A stretch of DNA of 64,000 nucleotides, taken from positions 2,832,704-2,896,703 of the forward strand of contig JAJHZJ010000336.1 of NCBI GenBank assembly GCA_023548195.1, written 5' to 3'. Positions within the stretch are counted from its first letter, which is position 1; every line of letters begins with the position of its first letter. This DNA is from Bettongia penicillata ogilbyi. Lineage: Eukaryota; Chordata; Mammalia; Diprotodontia; Potoroidae. The notes under the pieces are model-generated. The model made no database searches and was not told the DNA's origin. It was given only the letters and a program-made list of their open reading frames with translations. Made by a program: the position numbers and the translations under genes. Below are positions 23,441 to 35,729 of the stretch, piece after piece.

Positions 23441-24119
23441 GATTAAATTTTTCCTCAAATTTCTCTTCTTTAAGATGGATAACCCCATTCCCTTAACTTT
23501 TCCTCACTATTTGTTTCCCAATGCTTTCATCATTCTTGACTACACGAAAGTCCTACTATGATGCCTCCTGGTAGCATAGAGGTGATCATGGGTTTCTAAA
23601 GGCTATGCACCAGCAAGGCACAAGCCCTGGCAGGCTTTACTGAGCTGGAAAGACTCTGCTTGATACTTGTTGAGTGACAAGATTCTGGTCAGTAGCAGTC
23701 CTCTGTCATTAGAGAACTAGCTTGGCTCAGTTCAGAGAACTTTATTGGCAAGTTTGCCATAGCAAGTCATCAAGCCTGTCTAGTTTAGGAGTGGGAGAAC
23801 TTGCGACTTCAGAGCCATATGTGACCCTCCAGGTCCTCAAGAGCGGCCCTTTCACTGAATCCCAACTTCACAGAAAAATCTCCTCAATAAAAAGATTGTT
23901 CTGTAAAACTTGGACTCAGTCAAAAGGCTCATGCCAATGAAACCAACATCCCTAAAGTGCTGAATGAAATATTAGGCATCCTTGAGATTTAACTCTAAAC
24001 TTCTCCAAGCTCTTCATTGCTCTTTTTATCTACAGAATCCAGAATTGGGTCCAATATTCTCCTAGCAGTCTGATTGTCACATATAGAATAGAAGAATATA
24101 GAAGAATAGCATCAGTTTC
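23441..24119. other. No feature recognised
   Basis: Non-coding DNA with no assignable repeat. Open frames are short and unconvincing. Confidence 0.3.
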
Positions 24120-24790
24120 TGCATTCATAGACCCATAGATGTCAGAGTCCATCTCATCCAACTCACACCTGAATTAGAATTCTCTCTGCAAAAAGAAGTA
24201 GCCATCCATCCCTTGCATAGAGATTTCCAGTGAGGTGGAACTCCTTAACTCCCAAGGATATGTATTCAGATTTTTGCTAACTCTAATTGTTCCAAAGTTT
24301 TTACTTCATTACATCAAGCCTTCCATTAAGTCTAAGTCTTACTCTCTCTTCAGCTTTCACTCACTATACCAAACTAAACAAATTCAAACCCTTTCCCACA
24401 TGGTATCCTTTCTAAAGGCTGGTTAAATACTCAAACTCTAAGTCTGATTGCAAGAATATTGCTGAAGCTTGCAGTCTTTAGAAGGGATGTCATGTGGAAG
24501 AGATATTGGAAAAGGGATTGGATTTGTTAAAGACAGCTCTCCTGTCCCCCGTAACTCTCATCTTTCTGAACCTATACATCTGCAGTCCCTTCAAGCACTA
24601 TTTATATGGCATGCTATTCAGTCCTTTCCCCATTCTGGTCACTCTATTCTAGATCTGTTTCAAACTGTCAATATCCTTCCTAAAATGTGGTGACTAGAAC
24701 TGAACACAGTTCTCTAGATGTGCCTTGAATACTGCAGAACTACCTCCCTCCCTCATTCTGGATCCTCTGCTTCTTCTCATAGCCTAGAAC
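24120..24790 (+). mobile_element. CR1/L3 LINE 3' fragment
   Basis: Has the CR1/L3 3'UTR signature aatatccttcctaaaatgtg followed by gtgactagaactgaacacag, preceded by related degraded text. The family is ancient and inactive in mammals. Confidence 0.6.
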
Positions 24791-24990
24791 GGTATCTTTT
24801 GGGCATTGCCTCAGTTAAACTGACACCTGAAAAAGAGCTCAGCTTAAAAGGTCAAGGTCTAACCACTGGATCCAGAAGGCTCAAGAGGAGAGAATGAGGA
24901 TGGTGACTTTGCACAGCCTCCCTCACTTAAATCCAGTTCATTTGCTTATCATGTCATAGTCCTCTTGGAGAAGGAAGGACATCCTCTTTC
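24790..24990 (+). mobile_element. LINE/SINE tail repeat (non-tRNA head)
   Basis: Begins gggcattgcctcagttaaac and ends tgtcatagtcctcttggaga. The same head and tail order occurs at 57770-58035, and the tail also forms the 3' half of the long SINEs. Confidence 0.55.
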
Positions 24991-25289
24991 TTGGTTTCCA
25001 TACTATTGATAATTTGCAGTACACTTAACTTGCAGATTTTTTTAAAAAAAAGAACCCAAGAGTAAAACTGTGCAGTCATCTCAATTCAGTTTCATTCCTG
25101 TTCAATTCAGCCCATCATCTGTACCTGTCCGCACCTTCTGGCTTCCAGACCATGTCATTTAATGCATTAGTTATTCCCCCAAGCTTCATGAACCAGCACA
25201 ATTTGAAAATATATGCTATATATGCCTTCATCCAAAAAAAATGGATAAGAAAACAGATCCCTGGGTAGTTCTATTGCAGGCATCGCTCT

Positions 25290-25745
25290 AAGATGCCCCT
25301 CAATGCCCCTAGTATTTCATTAGACTGTGTGTGTGTTCGTCCTTCGTTGCCGAAGAAGACCATGCCATCAGAGAAATAATGACATGATTTGCACTTGACT
25401 TTGTTTTTGAGGGAGGGCTATGCAAGTCACCAGCCTCACTTCTCCTCCAGAGCCATCTGAATCCAGTGACCAGATATTCATCAGCATGACTGGAGATGAC
25501 CCAGGATGAGGCAATTGGGGCTAAGTGACTTGCCCAAGGTCACACTGCTGGTGAGTGTCAAGTGTCCAAGGTGAGATTTGAACTCAAGTCCTCCTGACTC
25601 CTGCACTGGTGCTCTATCCACTGCACCACCTATATGCCCCTATTCCATTAGACTATGAGTTCCTTGAGAGCAGGGACTTTATTTTGCCTTTCCTTGTATC
25701 CCCAACACTTAGCATAGTGCCTGACATCTGATAAAAGCTGACCAA
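25290..25745 (+). mobile_element. L2 3' terminus, split by a SINE
   Basis: After the SINE it reads gagttccttgagagcaggga, ccttgtatccccaacactta and gcatagtgcctgacatctga, the L2 end. Confidence 0.7.
25327..25640 (-). mobile_element. Long-type marsupial SINE with target-site duplication
   Basis: Reverse copy ending in the head complement (tccactgcaccacctatatg). It is flanked by tatt[t/c]cattagact at 25313-25326 and 25641-25654, one mismatch. Confidence 0.85.
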
Positions 25746-26615
25746 CCAACTAGCTCTGTACCTAGTGGCAGGTTCTTTTTCAATTATGCTCCCTTGTTAA
25801 TGGCTCATAATTGCCTCAGACTCTAACTTCTATACATCTAGTCCCATCAGGGATATGATTCAATTGATTTTCTAACTTCATTTGTACTACATTCTATTCA
25901 AGTTCATAGCCAAAGGATGTTGTAGCCTCTTACCACACCCTCTACAATGCAGCCAGCCATCCAAAGGAAGGTCTTGACCTAAGAATTTTGCCTGACACAC
26001 AAATAGAGGACTAGATCCAAGAGGCCTCCAAAAAACATATGGAAAATTGTTTCCTAGAAATTCTCCATAAACCCTCATTTCTGAAGCTGTCTCTCAGGCA
26101 TATCCCTATTTCACATGCAAAAAATCCCAGGCTACCAGGGAATGCAGGTAGTCTCTCAGTTCCAGATCCATCCACTAAGTGGCACCAGAACCCTGACTAC
26201 TTATGAGAGCATAGGGCTTTTCATTTTGCTTGGCTTGGCATGTCTTTATTCAGGTGATTTGCTGTGAAAATTTAATTAGCACCTTCTAAAAATAATTAAT
26301 TTGTCCTTATTCATCCTCTTGAATGATGTGGCTTCTTGCAATTTATTTCTTGGTGTGTGCTAACTGAATGGGGGTAAGGGATGAAGGAGAAGATTCAGGG
26401 ACAGAAGTGAAAAGTTCCCTACTCCCCAGCCCCACGGTGGCTCGTGGGGAGGTCTTCTACCCCCTAGATTCAGGCGCAGCCTCCTTTCTGCCACAACAGC
26501 CCACAGGCAGAGCAGGGCGTTGTTTAGGCTTGGTGTTCAGTTATTCCATGAGATTGAACAGAGAGATCTCTGATCATCTCCTAGAGAAATGCAAACCCAA
26601 ATTCCAGTTAGGATA
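25746..26615. other. No feature recognised
   Basis: Unique-looking non-coding DNA. The segment at 26390-26560 is locally GC-richer but not protein-like. Confidence 0.35.
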
Positions 26616-27700
26616 ACTAGGTAAGCAGACAGATCACCAAGGTCAAAATGGATACATGACCTCGATAGAAAGGGAGCTAGCACAAGAAAACTAGGAGAAC
26701 AGGGAACATTTTAACTGTCAGACTTATGAATAGGAGAGCTATTTATGAATTAAATGAGATAAAGAGCATTGTGAGGTGTAAAATGGATAATTTTGAATAC
26801 ATTAAATAAAATGTTTTGTACAAATAAAACTAATATAGCTAAGATTAGAAGAAAAGCAGAAAATTAGGGGAAATTTTTATAGACAGTTTCTCAAATAAAG
26901 GTCTTGTATCTCAAATATATAAAGAACCTTATCAAATGTACAGCAGTACAAAGTTGTTCCTCAGTTGATAAATGGCCAGAGGATATGAACAGGTAGTTAT
27001 TCAATGAAGAAATCAAAACTATATATCATCATATGAAAAACTGCTCTAAATCATGAGATATCATCTTATACCTATCAGATTGACTAAAATGATAGAAGGG
27101 GAAAGTGACAAATGTTGGAGGGGTTGTGGAAAAATTGGGACACAAATTCATTGTTGGTGGAATTGTGAATTGATCCAACCATTTTGAAAAACAATCTAGA
27201 ATTATGCCCAAAGAGTTATTAAACTGTGTATCCCCTTTGACCCAGCAATACCTCTATTAGGTTTGTTTCCCAAGGTAATTAAGGAAAAAGGAAAAGAACT
27301 TACATGTTCTAAAATATTTACAGCAGCTCTCTTTATGGTGGCAAAAAAATGGAAATTGAGGAGATACCTATTAATTGGGAAATGGCTAAATAAATTGTGG
27401 CATATGTTGTGATGGAATACTACTGTGCTATAAGAAATGATTAGCTGGTTAATTTAAGAAAAAATATGGAAAGACTTAAATGAAATAATGAGTGAAATAA
27501 GCAGAACCAAGAGAATATTGTACACAATAAAAGCAATATTGTTTTGAGAATAACTTCCAACGACTAAGTCATTCACATATATACATATGCATATTTATGT
27601 CTAATTGTAATCTTCTCTAGGTCAGGGTAAGGAGAGAGGGAGGAAAAAGTGCACAGCAGAGAGCAAAAGAAAATTTAGAAGGAAGCACAGAAAAGCAGGA
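26616..27700 (+). mobile_element. L1 ORF2 C-terminus and 3' end (degraded)
   Basis: Contains the L1 ORF2 end region gtatcccctttgacccagca (I-P-F-D-P-A), aaatggaaattgaggagata, tgtgctataagaaatgatta and aataagcagaaccaagagaa. Several frameshifts are present. Confidence 0.75.
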
Positions 27701-27719
27701 TAGCTTTGAAAGCCATGTG

Positions 27720-27985
27720 TAGTAGCTCAAATGCTACCTCATCCCAAAAGACTTCTCTGATTCCCCCTAGCTGAAAATGACAACTCCCTCAGAAAGAACT
27801 TTCTTTGCACTTCTGCATGTATGTCTATTCAATTCTAAGTTATTTCAGTATATATCCTATTCTTCCACTAGATTTCAGCTTCCAGAAAAACAGAGGCCAC
27901 ATTTTTCTTAACCTAGAATTTCCTTTGCCATCTACTATAGTGTCCTGCACATGGTGAGTACTTTGTAGGTGTTTGTTGAGTTGAG
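27720..27985 (+). mobile_element. L2 3' end
   Basis: Shows aaatgctacctcatcccaaa, ctagatttcagcttccagaa and atagtgtcctgcacatggtg, in L2 3'UTR order. Confidence 0.6.
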
Positions 27986-29034
27986 GACTAAAATGATTCC
28001 TAAAGCTGAGAGATACTCTAAGGGATTCTGAGCCTCAGGGACCCCAAGGCAGTAGTAGTGGACCTGTGCTAAGAACACTCTCATGCAACAGAGAGCCCAA
28101 GTCATTGGAGCCAGAAGTGGTATGGAATCCACATGAGATCCTGAACAGATCCATTAGGGATCCCAAGATTTAGAGCACCAACGATACCAAGAAGGTATCC
28201 ATTTCTGGGAACTTGGAGATTAGGAAATGAGTGCTCACTCTACATTCAGAGTAGTTTCTGGGTGTGCCTCATGCTCTGCCATCTTGGGAGAAGGCTATGG
28301 GTCTGGCATGGAGAATGGATTCAGTACAGCCTAGGGGAACTGAAAACTAATCATGTAATGCCCAGATGGCCCAGATGCCCAAAGAGAATTCCCTGCCTTC
28401 AGTCCCAGATACCCTGTGTTTTAGAGTGATCAGCTGCAAAAGATGAGACCACCCCTGCCTTGCCTTCCCTCCCTGTCCCCATCATCTAATTCCCCACTCA
28501 GTTATCTATCACCAGATTTTAGAAGATGAGGCCTCTTGTCAAATGCTTTTCCTTTCTTCCTATCTACAGCAGGCACATTTACAAGCTCCTATTTTCCCTT
28601 TCTCCTGTGATTCAGGGTTGTCATCCCCTGAAACAAAAAATCTCTTCCTCCTGTGACCTCTTCCTATATTTTTATCCCTATCTATCTTATGCTACACCTC
28701 CAGTGTATATGTTCCCTTGTGCACTACTAATCTATTATGCTATCTAGAACCCTGTCCTCATTGTTAATAAACTTTTTTTTTACCTTACATTCTTGCTATC
28801 ACTTGGTATTAATGAAACTCAGTTTTCTTCAGAAGATACTGTATCGCTGATGGCTTTGCTTCAGTAACTTAAGTGTTCCTTCTCTCATGTTCCTTCTCTC
28901 GTGTTCCCTGATAGACTGAGCCAGGAGGAAAAGACGTATCCTGAGCTCCCACCACGATTTCTAGACTTTCCCTTTGCCATAATCATTCACCAACACCTCT
29001 TCCTTTGAGGTTCATTCCATTTTCTAGAGCTTCT
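27986..29034. other. No gene recognised
   Basis: Non-coding. An AATAAA-like gttaataaactttttttt at about 28760 could mark a retrocopy end, but no source transcript is recognised. Confidence 0.3.
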
Positions 29035-29215
29035 TAAACTTTTTCCACTCATGACCCCATTAGCACTTGTTACACTGTGGGTCAGGACCCCTTTTTTCAG
29101 TCACCTCTCTGTCTCTTGATCATTCTTCTCATCGTAGACCTAGAGCCAAAAGCAATCTCAGGAGCCATCCGGTTAGACCCCCTCATTTAAAGATGGGGAA
29201 ACTGAGGCCCAGAGA
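29035..29215. repeat. hAT end and MIR fragment
   Basis: agcttcttaaactttttcca (29035-29055) resembles a hAT terminus. ggggaaactgaggcccagag (about 29195) is a reverse MIR core. Confidence 0.45.
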
Positions 29216-29239
29216 GCACTTGAGTTTAGCACCTCACTC

Positions 29240-30500
29240 ATTCTTCCATTCCCTTCTAGCCCTTGGCCTTCATATTCAGACATTCCAATGTACACATCAA
29301 TATCCATTCACATATACCAGCCTTCCAGTTTATCATCTTCAGCTCCTATGGCCTGCACACCTCAGCCACCCCAAAGGGATAGTCCCATCTTAGATCTCAC
29401 CACCAGCCATGTTTCTGAAGTCTGAAATTCCTTTCTCTGATCAGTCTTTTCTCCTTCCTTCTCATCCTCATTCTTTCTGAACCTATTCTTTATCGTCACC
29501 CCAGCCTGCAGGTCTTCCAACCCTCCCTGTTCTCCTGTGCCTGACCTCACTTGCCCAAAATCACAACCTTGATTCTTCAACTCCATACTATCCTTGAACC
29601 TTGGGTCCCTTGTCCCCTTAGCCCATCTCTACCTATACCTTACCAGGATCAAATACTCAACTACCTCTACCATGCATTCATCTTCTCTGCTCCTACTTAC
29701 ATATAGCTGAAGAAGTCACATGACTATATTGACTGGGTCCATGACAAATTGTTAACTAATCCTAAGTGTGCTCTCATTGCTACACAACAATCCTTTTATT
29801 CTTCTCTCGCTGAGTCTATCAGACTCCACAGAGTGGCTTTTCCAGGGTGGCTGAGGCCATCCCCTTCCTCCATCTCTCTCAGCAAAAAGTCTGACCTCCT
29901 AGCTCACGGACAATATAGATGCCATCTGTGAGCTCCCTTCCCTCTCCTACTGTAGAACTCAAAACCCCTCTACGCTATCTCTCTTTCTTTCTTCTAGTCC
30001 CTGAGAAAAAGGAGGCCCCAGCTGCCAAGGGCAACCCTCTCCTGGTGCCCTTGATCTTGTGTTCTCTCATCTTCTCTGGGAGTTTGCCCCCTGGTGCATT
30101 CCTTGACCCTGCCCCACGTTTAACTTTCCATCTTACTCTCTCCTTTCCTGCAGCTTACAAACTTGCTCAAATCTGTTGACAGCCCCTGCTTCTTGGATAT
30201 ACTTCTTTTGGCTTCTGGGATACCTTAGATTTCTTCCCACTTGTCAGACTGCTTCTACACAGATTCCTTTGTGAAATCAATATCCATTTTCTGCCTACTA
30301 AGCATTGATCTCTTCCCCCACACCCCCCACCCCCACCCCTTCCACCTAGGTACTTGTCCTGGGTTCTGTTGTCTTCTCTCACTTTACATTTTCTCAATGA
30401 TCTCATCAAGTCCCGGAAGCTCAATGATTATCTCTAAACAGATTACTTCCAACTTTTCCTCTAATGTCTATTCTAAATTTCAAGCCTGTACTTACACTAT
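29240..30500 (+). mobile_element. L2 LINE internal region
   Basis: Collinear with 14390-14800 in the long L2 copy: tcacatgactatattgactg, tctcattgctacacaacaat, then a gccaagggcaaccctctcct segment. Frames are broken. Confidence 0.55.
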
Positions 30501-30519
30501 CTTTAATAATATTTCACCT

Positions 30520-30710
30520 TTATACAACATTTTGAGGTCTATGATGTTTTCTTCACAACAATCCTGTAAACAGGATAGTGTAAATATGACTGTGGTGATT
30601 TTACAAATGGAGAAACTGGTGTTCAGTGAGGTTAAGTGGGACCAGAATTTGAATATGGGTCTCTTGATTTCAAATCTAATATTCTTTCCACTATTATAAT
30701 GCTGCCTCTC
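30520..30710 (-). repeat. MIR/CORE-SINE fragment
   Basis: Reverse-oriented: caacaatcctgtaaacagga, ttttacaaatggagaaactg, then aagtgggaccagaatttgaa. Confidence 0.6.
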
Positions 30711-30929
30711 TTGAATCCCAAGCTAGAGAATGTGTACATTACATGGTAGGCCATGGGGAGCCAAAAGAGGTTCTCAGACAGAAACATGGTCAGAACTGTT
30801 TTAAGATCATCTTGCAATGATCTGAAGAATGGTTTGGAGTGGGAAGGGACAGGAGTCAGGGGGTGGTGTGGGGGTGAGGGGAACAGGGTAGAGGTAAAGT
30901 GACCTATTAGAAAAGATGTTAAAGTAACC

Positions 30930-31172
30930 TAACAGCTAGGTGGTACAGTGATAGAAGGCTAGGCCTAGAGTCAGTAAGACTCCTTTTCTTGAGTTCAGAT
31001 TTGGCCTTAGATACTTACTAGCTGTATGACCCTGAGCAAGTCACTTAACTCTACTTCAGTTTCCTCCTTGTAAAATGAGCTAGAGAAGGAAAAGGCAAAC
31101 TAACCCAGGATCTTCTCCAAGAAAACCCCAAAAGGGGGTCACAGATAGGAAATGATTGAACAGCAATAGTAA
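30930..31172 (+). mobile_element. Marsupial tRNA-headed SINE, medium type
   Basis: Head cagctaggtggtacagtgat, middle tgaccctgagcaagtcactt, tail agaaaaccccaaaagggggt. Confidence 0.85.
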
Positions 31173-32034
31173 AGAGGTAATAAGGACCTAGACTAAAGTG
31201 ATGCCGATGCGAGAGGAAAGGAAGGATCCAACGATTCCCAAACTATTTGCAGAAGTATACCCTCTACTTATTCAATACAAAAATCCCTTCCATCCTCTCA
31301 ATTTGATCTTAAAAAGAAAATGGAAGAGACAGACAGACAGACAGAGAAATTGATTTTATTTTTCTAGTGCCAAGTTCAATGTACTTTACCTTCTCCTGGT
31401 TTTTCTAATAGTGGTATTGAGAATGAAAATATAATTTAAACAAACATTAACTGTAACCTGACATTTGGAAACCAATTCTAACAGATAAAAACCTATCCCT
31501 ACCCCATCTTTTGATCCCAGATCCAGTCAAATAGACAGAAGAGTTGGAAACCAAGGGCTAACTCCCTGGGGACTGAGCCTCTTAATACCTAATGTCCAAT
31601 CACATTCAGGAGATAATTAACCTTCAATTAACACAAGTTACATTTTCATCTCTTCTGTCCCTAGATCTCTTGATATAAATAACTTGTCCAATTAGCACAC
31701 CCTGATCCTTCCACAGCAAGAGAAATCTGGTTCAAGTCAAAAGGAAATGGAAAAATCTGCTCTTATTTTAACTGGACTTTTATTTCATGTAAAAGCCCTT
31801 TGGGGATTTTCCTTTGGAAAATTTCTGTTGACAGCACTATCATCTTCCCAAGTTATTCCAGTTTGTATTCTTAGAAATATTCCAGACTCTTCCCAACATT
31901 TCCAACCAGTTTCCAAGTCTCATCCATTCTATCTCTTCAACATTTCTCATATCTGTCCCCTTTTCTTGATTCCCTTGGTCACTAACCTAGTTTAGATTCT
32001 CGTCAACTCTTGAGTGAACTACTATAATAGTGAG
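31173..32034. other. No gene recognised
   Basis: Contains a short (AGAC)n at about 31330-31346. Otherwise unique-looking non-coding DNA. Confidence 0.35.
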
Positions 32035-32620
32035 AAACACAGTGAAACAATGGATTTGGAGTCAGAGGACTGGGTATGAATCCCAATTTGGCCATTTACT
32101 TAATACTTCAAGTGTGACTTTGGGCAAGTTACTTAACTTCTCTGGGCCTCAGTTTCCTCATCAATAAAATGATAGGGTTGCTTGATTGCCCTACCTGCTT
32201 CCCACCTAGGCGCCCCCTAGTCTGATATCTCCTGATAGCCTCCAGCTGTTTCCAGCCTTTGACCCTCCTAGGATTCCCTCCTTGGACTTCTCCTCAAGAC
32301 CCTTCCTAAACCCCTCCTCCCATCACCCTGGACTACCAGACCACCCCCCAGATCCCTCCTATACTCTTTTCTGTAATTAAGTTCCATCTCACCTCCATGT
32401 AGGCGCTCAGATTCAATCCAGTTCAGACTCTGTCTAGCTGGGATTCTATCTGGCCCGCTTGTGAATACAAGCATTACAAATGCTTACGCTCCTTAAGAGC
32501 CAACCCAATTAGGCGAATCTTTAATAAACTTTGTTTTCTTTGGCTTTAAAAAAAAAATGATAGGGTTAGACTAAATGGAGTTTAGGTCTCTTCTAGTTCT
32601 AGATCTATGATCCAATGATC
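32035..32620 (+). repeat. MIR split by a poly(A)-tailed insertion
   Basis: MIR 5' part with ctttgggcaagttacttaac and ctcagtttcctcatcaataa up to 32179. It resumes at 32554 with atgatagggttagactaaat and ctagttctagatctatgatc. Confidence 0.75.
32180..32557 (+). mobile_element. Poly(A)-tailed retrocopy of an unidentified transcript
   Basis: About 375 bases ending ctttaataaactttg, 20 bases and an A run, i.e. poly(A) signal then tail. It is flanked by aaaatgatagggtt at 32166-32179 and 32554-32567. It lacks a long open frame. The text (for example gcttgtgaatacaagcatta) resembles an LTR U3-R or an mRNA 3'UTR. Known biology: these hallmarks indicate L1-mediated retroposition. Confidence 0.75.
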
Positions 32621-32659
32621 CTCTTAATTTACTGCACTGGCTTTAGCTTTTCTCCTCTC

Positions 32660-32890
32660 CTAGTTCAGCAGATAGGGCGCTGAGCCTAGAGTCTGGAAGA
32701 TCTGAGTTCAAATCTGTCCGTAGATGCTTATTAGCTATGTAACCCTAGGCAAGTCGCTTAACCCTGTTTGCCTCAGTTTTCTCATCTATAAAGTGAGCTG
32801 GAGAAGGAAATGCAAACCACGCCAGTATCCTTGCCAAGAAAACCCCAAATAGGGTCACAAAGAGCCAGACACCACTGGACAACCACAAAA
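32660..32890 (+). mobile_element. Marsupial tRNA-headed SINE, medium type
   Basis: Degraded head (agcagatagggcgctgagcc), then ctgtttgcctcagttttctc, and a tail of aaaaccccaaatagggtcac. Confidence 0.8.
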
Positions 32891-32929
32891 TCTCCCATCT
32901 ACCCTTCATGCAGCTGTCAAAATAATCTT

Positions 32930-33960
32930 CCCAAGGTACATATCAAACTATGTAACTTTCAGTGGCTCTCCATTTCACAAATTTGAGATGTAAGACACCT
33001 CATAGACCATCTAGACTAGCCTATACCTGAAGAAGAGCCCTGTCTATACTATTGCTAATAATTGGTCACATAGCCTTTGCTTGACATTCTTTAGTTAGTG
33101 TTCCTTCCTGATTTTCCATTCTGGTTCCATCCTGATTTTTCTCCTCTAGATGCTTTCTTCAACTTATCAATGGTCTTCCTAAAATGTTGTTCCCAAAACT
33201 GAATCCAAAACTTCACAAGGTCAGCATATAGCAGGACTATCCCTTATCTCTTAATGAAGTCAAAAGATATATTAATTTTCTTTGTTTGGCTTTTTTATAC
33301 TTCCATATCATTGTGGGATTTATTTTTTATTTCAAGTTCAAAATTCTCTTCCTCTCTCCCGCCCGTCTCCACCCATTAAGAAGACAAGACATCTGATTCC
33401 CATCATATATACGAAGTCATATTGTCCTATCATTGTTGACTTATATTGAACTTGCAGCCCCAGATCTTCTTCAGATGAATTCTTATCAATGAGTAGGCAT
33501 TTATTACATGCCCATTATGTGACAGGTACTTCAGTAAATACCAAGAATATAAATTTAAAGTGAGAGAGTTCTTTCCCCCATAGAACCTCCCCAGCTTGGC
33601 ATTCCACAGGACCTTAGAATTGGAAGGGACCCTAGTGGTCATCTAGTCTTACTCATACCACTTCAAGAATTCCCATGGCAATGTCTTTAATAGGTGGACA
33701 TTCAGCTTTTGGTCAAAGATCTCCTATGAAAGAGGATGTACAACCTGCCAAGACAGACCATTACAAATACAGATACAAATGCAGCTCAGTCATTAAAGTC
33801 ATTGCCTTTAGTTGTAAGGAAGTTTTTCTTTAGGATGAGCTTAAATTTGTACTTTCCTAACTTTCATTCTCTTGGCTTTATGCTCTGACACCTAACAAAA
33901 TGAGGCTAAGCTCTCTTCCACACAGCAACCCTTTAAGTAAATATTAAAGTCCTCTATACC
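32930..33960 (+). mobile_element. CR1/L3 LINE 3' fragments with an L2 patch
   Basis: First piece: caatggtcttcctaaaatgt and cttgcagccccagatcttct. L2-like patch: gtaggcatttattacatgcc (minus sense). Second CR1/L3 piece from about 33605: agaattggaagggaccctag and ggaagtttttctttaggatg. Confidence 0.55.
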
Positions 33961-33987
33961 TTTCCAGTCTTATTTCATATTACCTGT

Positions 33988-34300
33988 GGGCAGCTAGGTG
34001 GTGCAGTGGATAGAGCACCAGTGCAGGAATCAGGAGGACCTGAGTTCAAATCTCTCTTCAGACACTTGATACTCACTAGCTGTGTGACCTTGGGCAAGTC
34101 ACTTAACCCAGTTGCCTCATCCTGGATCATCTCCAGTCATCCTGATGAATATCTGGTCACTGGATTGAGATGGATCTGGAGGAGAAGTGAGGCTGGTGAC
34201 CTGCACAGCCCTCCCTCACTCAAAAAAACGAAGTCAAGTGCAAGTCATGTCATCACTTCTCTGATGTCATGGTCTTCTTCAGCAATGAAGGACGAACACA
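33988..34300 (+). mobile_element. Marsupial tRNA-headed SINE, long type
   Basis: Full-length head gggcagctaggtggtgcagt, long body catcctggatcatctccagt, and tail catggtcttcttcagcaatg. Confidence 0.9.
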
Positions 34301-34489
34301 CGCCATATTACCTACCCATTCACACAGCTACATTACAACCAAACTTGCATATTAGTCCTCAAACCCAACATTCCATCTCCCCTCTTTGTGCCCCATGAAG
34401 ATTGTTCTCCAGGTCTGTAATTCACATCCTCCTCAACTCCACCTTTTACAATCCCCAGTTTCCTCCAGGGTTCAGCTCAGCTCAATAAC

Positions 34490-35055
34490 CAACCACAATT
34501 CCAGAGGACCAATGATGAAGCATGCTACCCACCACCTAACTGGGAGATGATGAACTCTGGGTGCAGAATTGAGGCATTTGTTTTGGACATGGACAATGCA
34601 GGAATTGATTATAATACTTGATTATACATATGGTACAAGGGTTTTGTTCTCCTTGTCTTTTATTTTATTTTTGAGGCAGGGTCTCTCTATTTCACCCATA
34701 CTAGAAGTGCAGCAGCCACCTACAGGACAGATCCCAAATGCTGATTAGCAGTACTCCATTGCTTTAACCCTCTTGAAGCCACTTAGTGCCCTCTGCCTCC
34801 TGTGGGCTCAGCATATTAGAGCTACACTTAATGTAGATTGAGTTTAACCCCATGACAACTCAGAACTACCAAGTGATCCACCAGCCTTAGGTTATCCCAG
34901 GATCATGTATTACAAGCATTCATCACAACGCCTACCTCTTTATTTTCTCAGTGGTAGGAGGCTTGAGAGTGGGACCTGAGGAAGAAGGAAGGGAAAAAAG
35001 GATGAGAGGGAGAGAAAAAATCATTTTTGTTCATTGAAAAAGAAAAGGAAATTAA
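34490..35055 (+). mobile_element. L1 3' end split by a 7SL pseudogene
   Basis: Left part: cagaattgaggcatttgttt, atgcaggaattgattataat, gttttgttctccttgtcttt. Right part from about 34938: tattttctcagtggtaggag and a purine-rich tail. This is the same L1 3'UTR family as 54410-55330. Confidence 0.65.
34673..34937 (-). pseudogene. 7SL (SRP) RNA retropseudogene
   Basis: The + strand matches the complement of vertebrate 7SL RNA from end to end: gaggcagggtctctctattt (3' end), agaagtgcagcagccaccta, the S-domain, gctcagcatattagagctac, then aagtgatccaccagccttag and the 5' end. It is about 265 bases with a T-rich stretch on the left, as expected for a reverse-inserted A-tailed copy. Many substitutions and small indels make it non-functional. 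It retains the S-domain, so it is not an Alu/B1-type SINE. Confidence 0.8.
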
Positions 35056-35059
35056 TTTT

Positions 35060-35270
35060 TTAAAAGTTCAGCTCAGGCACCATCTCCATTATGAAGTCTT
35101 CCATAATCCATTCATTTGCTAGTATGTGTTCACTCTTCAAATCACCTTGTATTTCTTTATCTGTGTATGTTATATATCGCCCCCTCCTCAGATTGTAGGC
35201 CTCCTGACAGTTGGGAGGGCTGCATTTCTGTCTTTGATCCCCAGTACTTAGCATAGTATGATGGGGAGCA
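35060..35270 (+). mobile_element. L2 3' end
   Basis: aggcaccatctccattatga, tcagattgtaggcctcctga and gatccccagtacttagcata in L2 order. Confidence 0.7.
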
Positions 35271-35452
35271 GTGATCTATAGAACTCTGGTTCAGCTCAGG
35301 AGCATTAGGATGAACACAGTTACTCCTACTCCCCACTCCCTTCCTCCCAAGCCTGACCTTCATTAGCAGCAACAACTCTGCAGATTTTTTCCCTGATTAA
35401 CAAGTATTTATTTTCTCTTCACCCTTGGAAAAAAGAAAAGAAAAATTTGCAA

Positions 35453-35487
<35 letters not shown>

Positions 35488-35729
35488 TCAAACAAAAAAT
35501 ATTCCATCTTGTCCATGTCCAAAAATGAATGAGTGCATCATTCCACATGTCTAGTCCATCCCTCTGTCCAGCGGTGAACCACACTCTTCATCATGGACCC
35601 TGTAGAATCACGGTTGATCACTGCATGGATCAAGAATTATTGTCTTTCAAAATTGACCTTTTTATAATATTGCTGCTGTAGCATATATTGATCCCCAGGT
35701 TCTGTTTACGTCTTCATTTGACACTAAAT
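35271..35729. other. Non-coding with (GA)n microsatellite
   Basis: A (GA)n run of about 13 units at 35457-35483. Around it is degraded repeat-like text with no assignable family. Confidence 0.5.

Noticed and set aside
30241..30699. 152-codon + strand open frame
   Set aside because: Runs across L2 and a reverse MIR; composition is that of pyrimidine-rich repeat text, with no domain.
33988..34300. tRNA gene suggested by the SINE head
   Set aside because: The tRNA-like promoter boxes belong to a SINE; no tRNA cloverleaf with acceptor stem can be closed.
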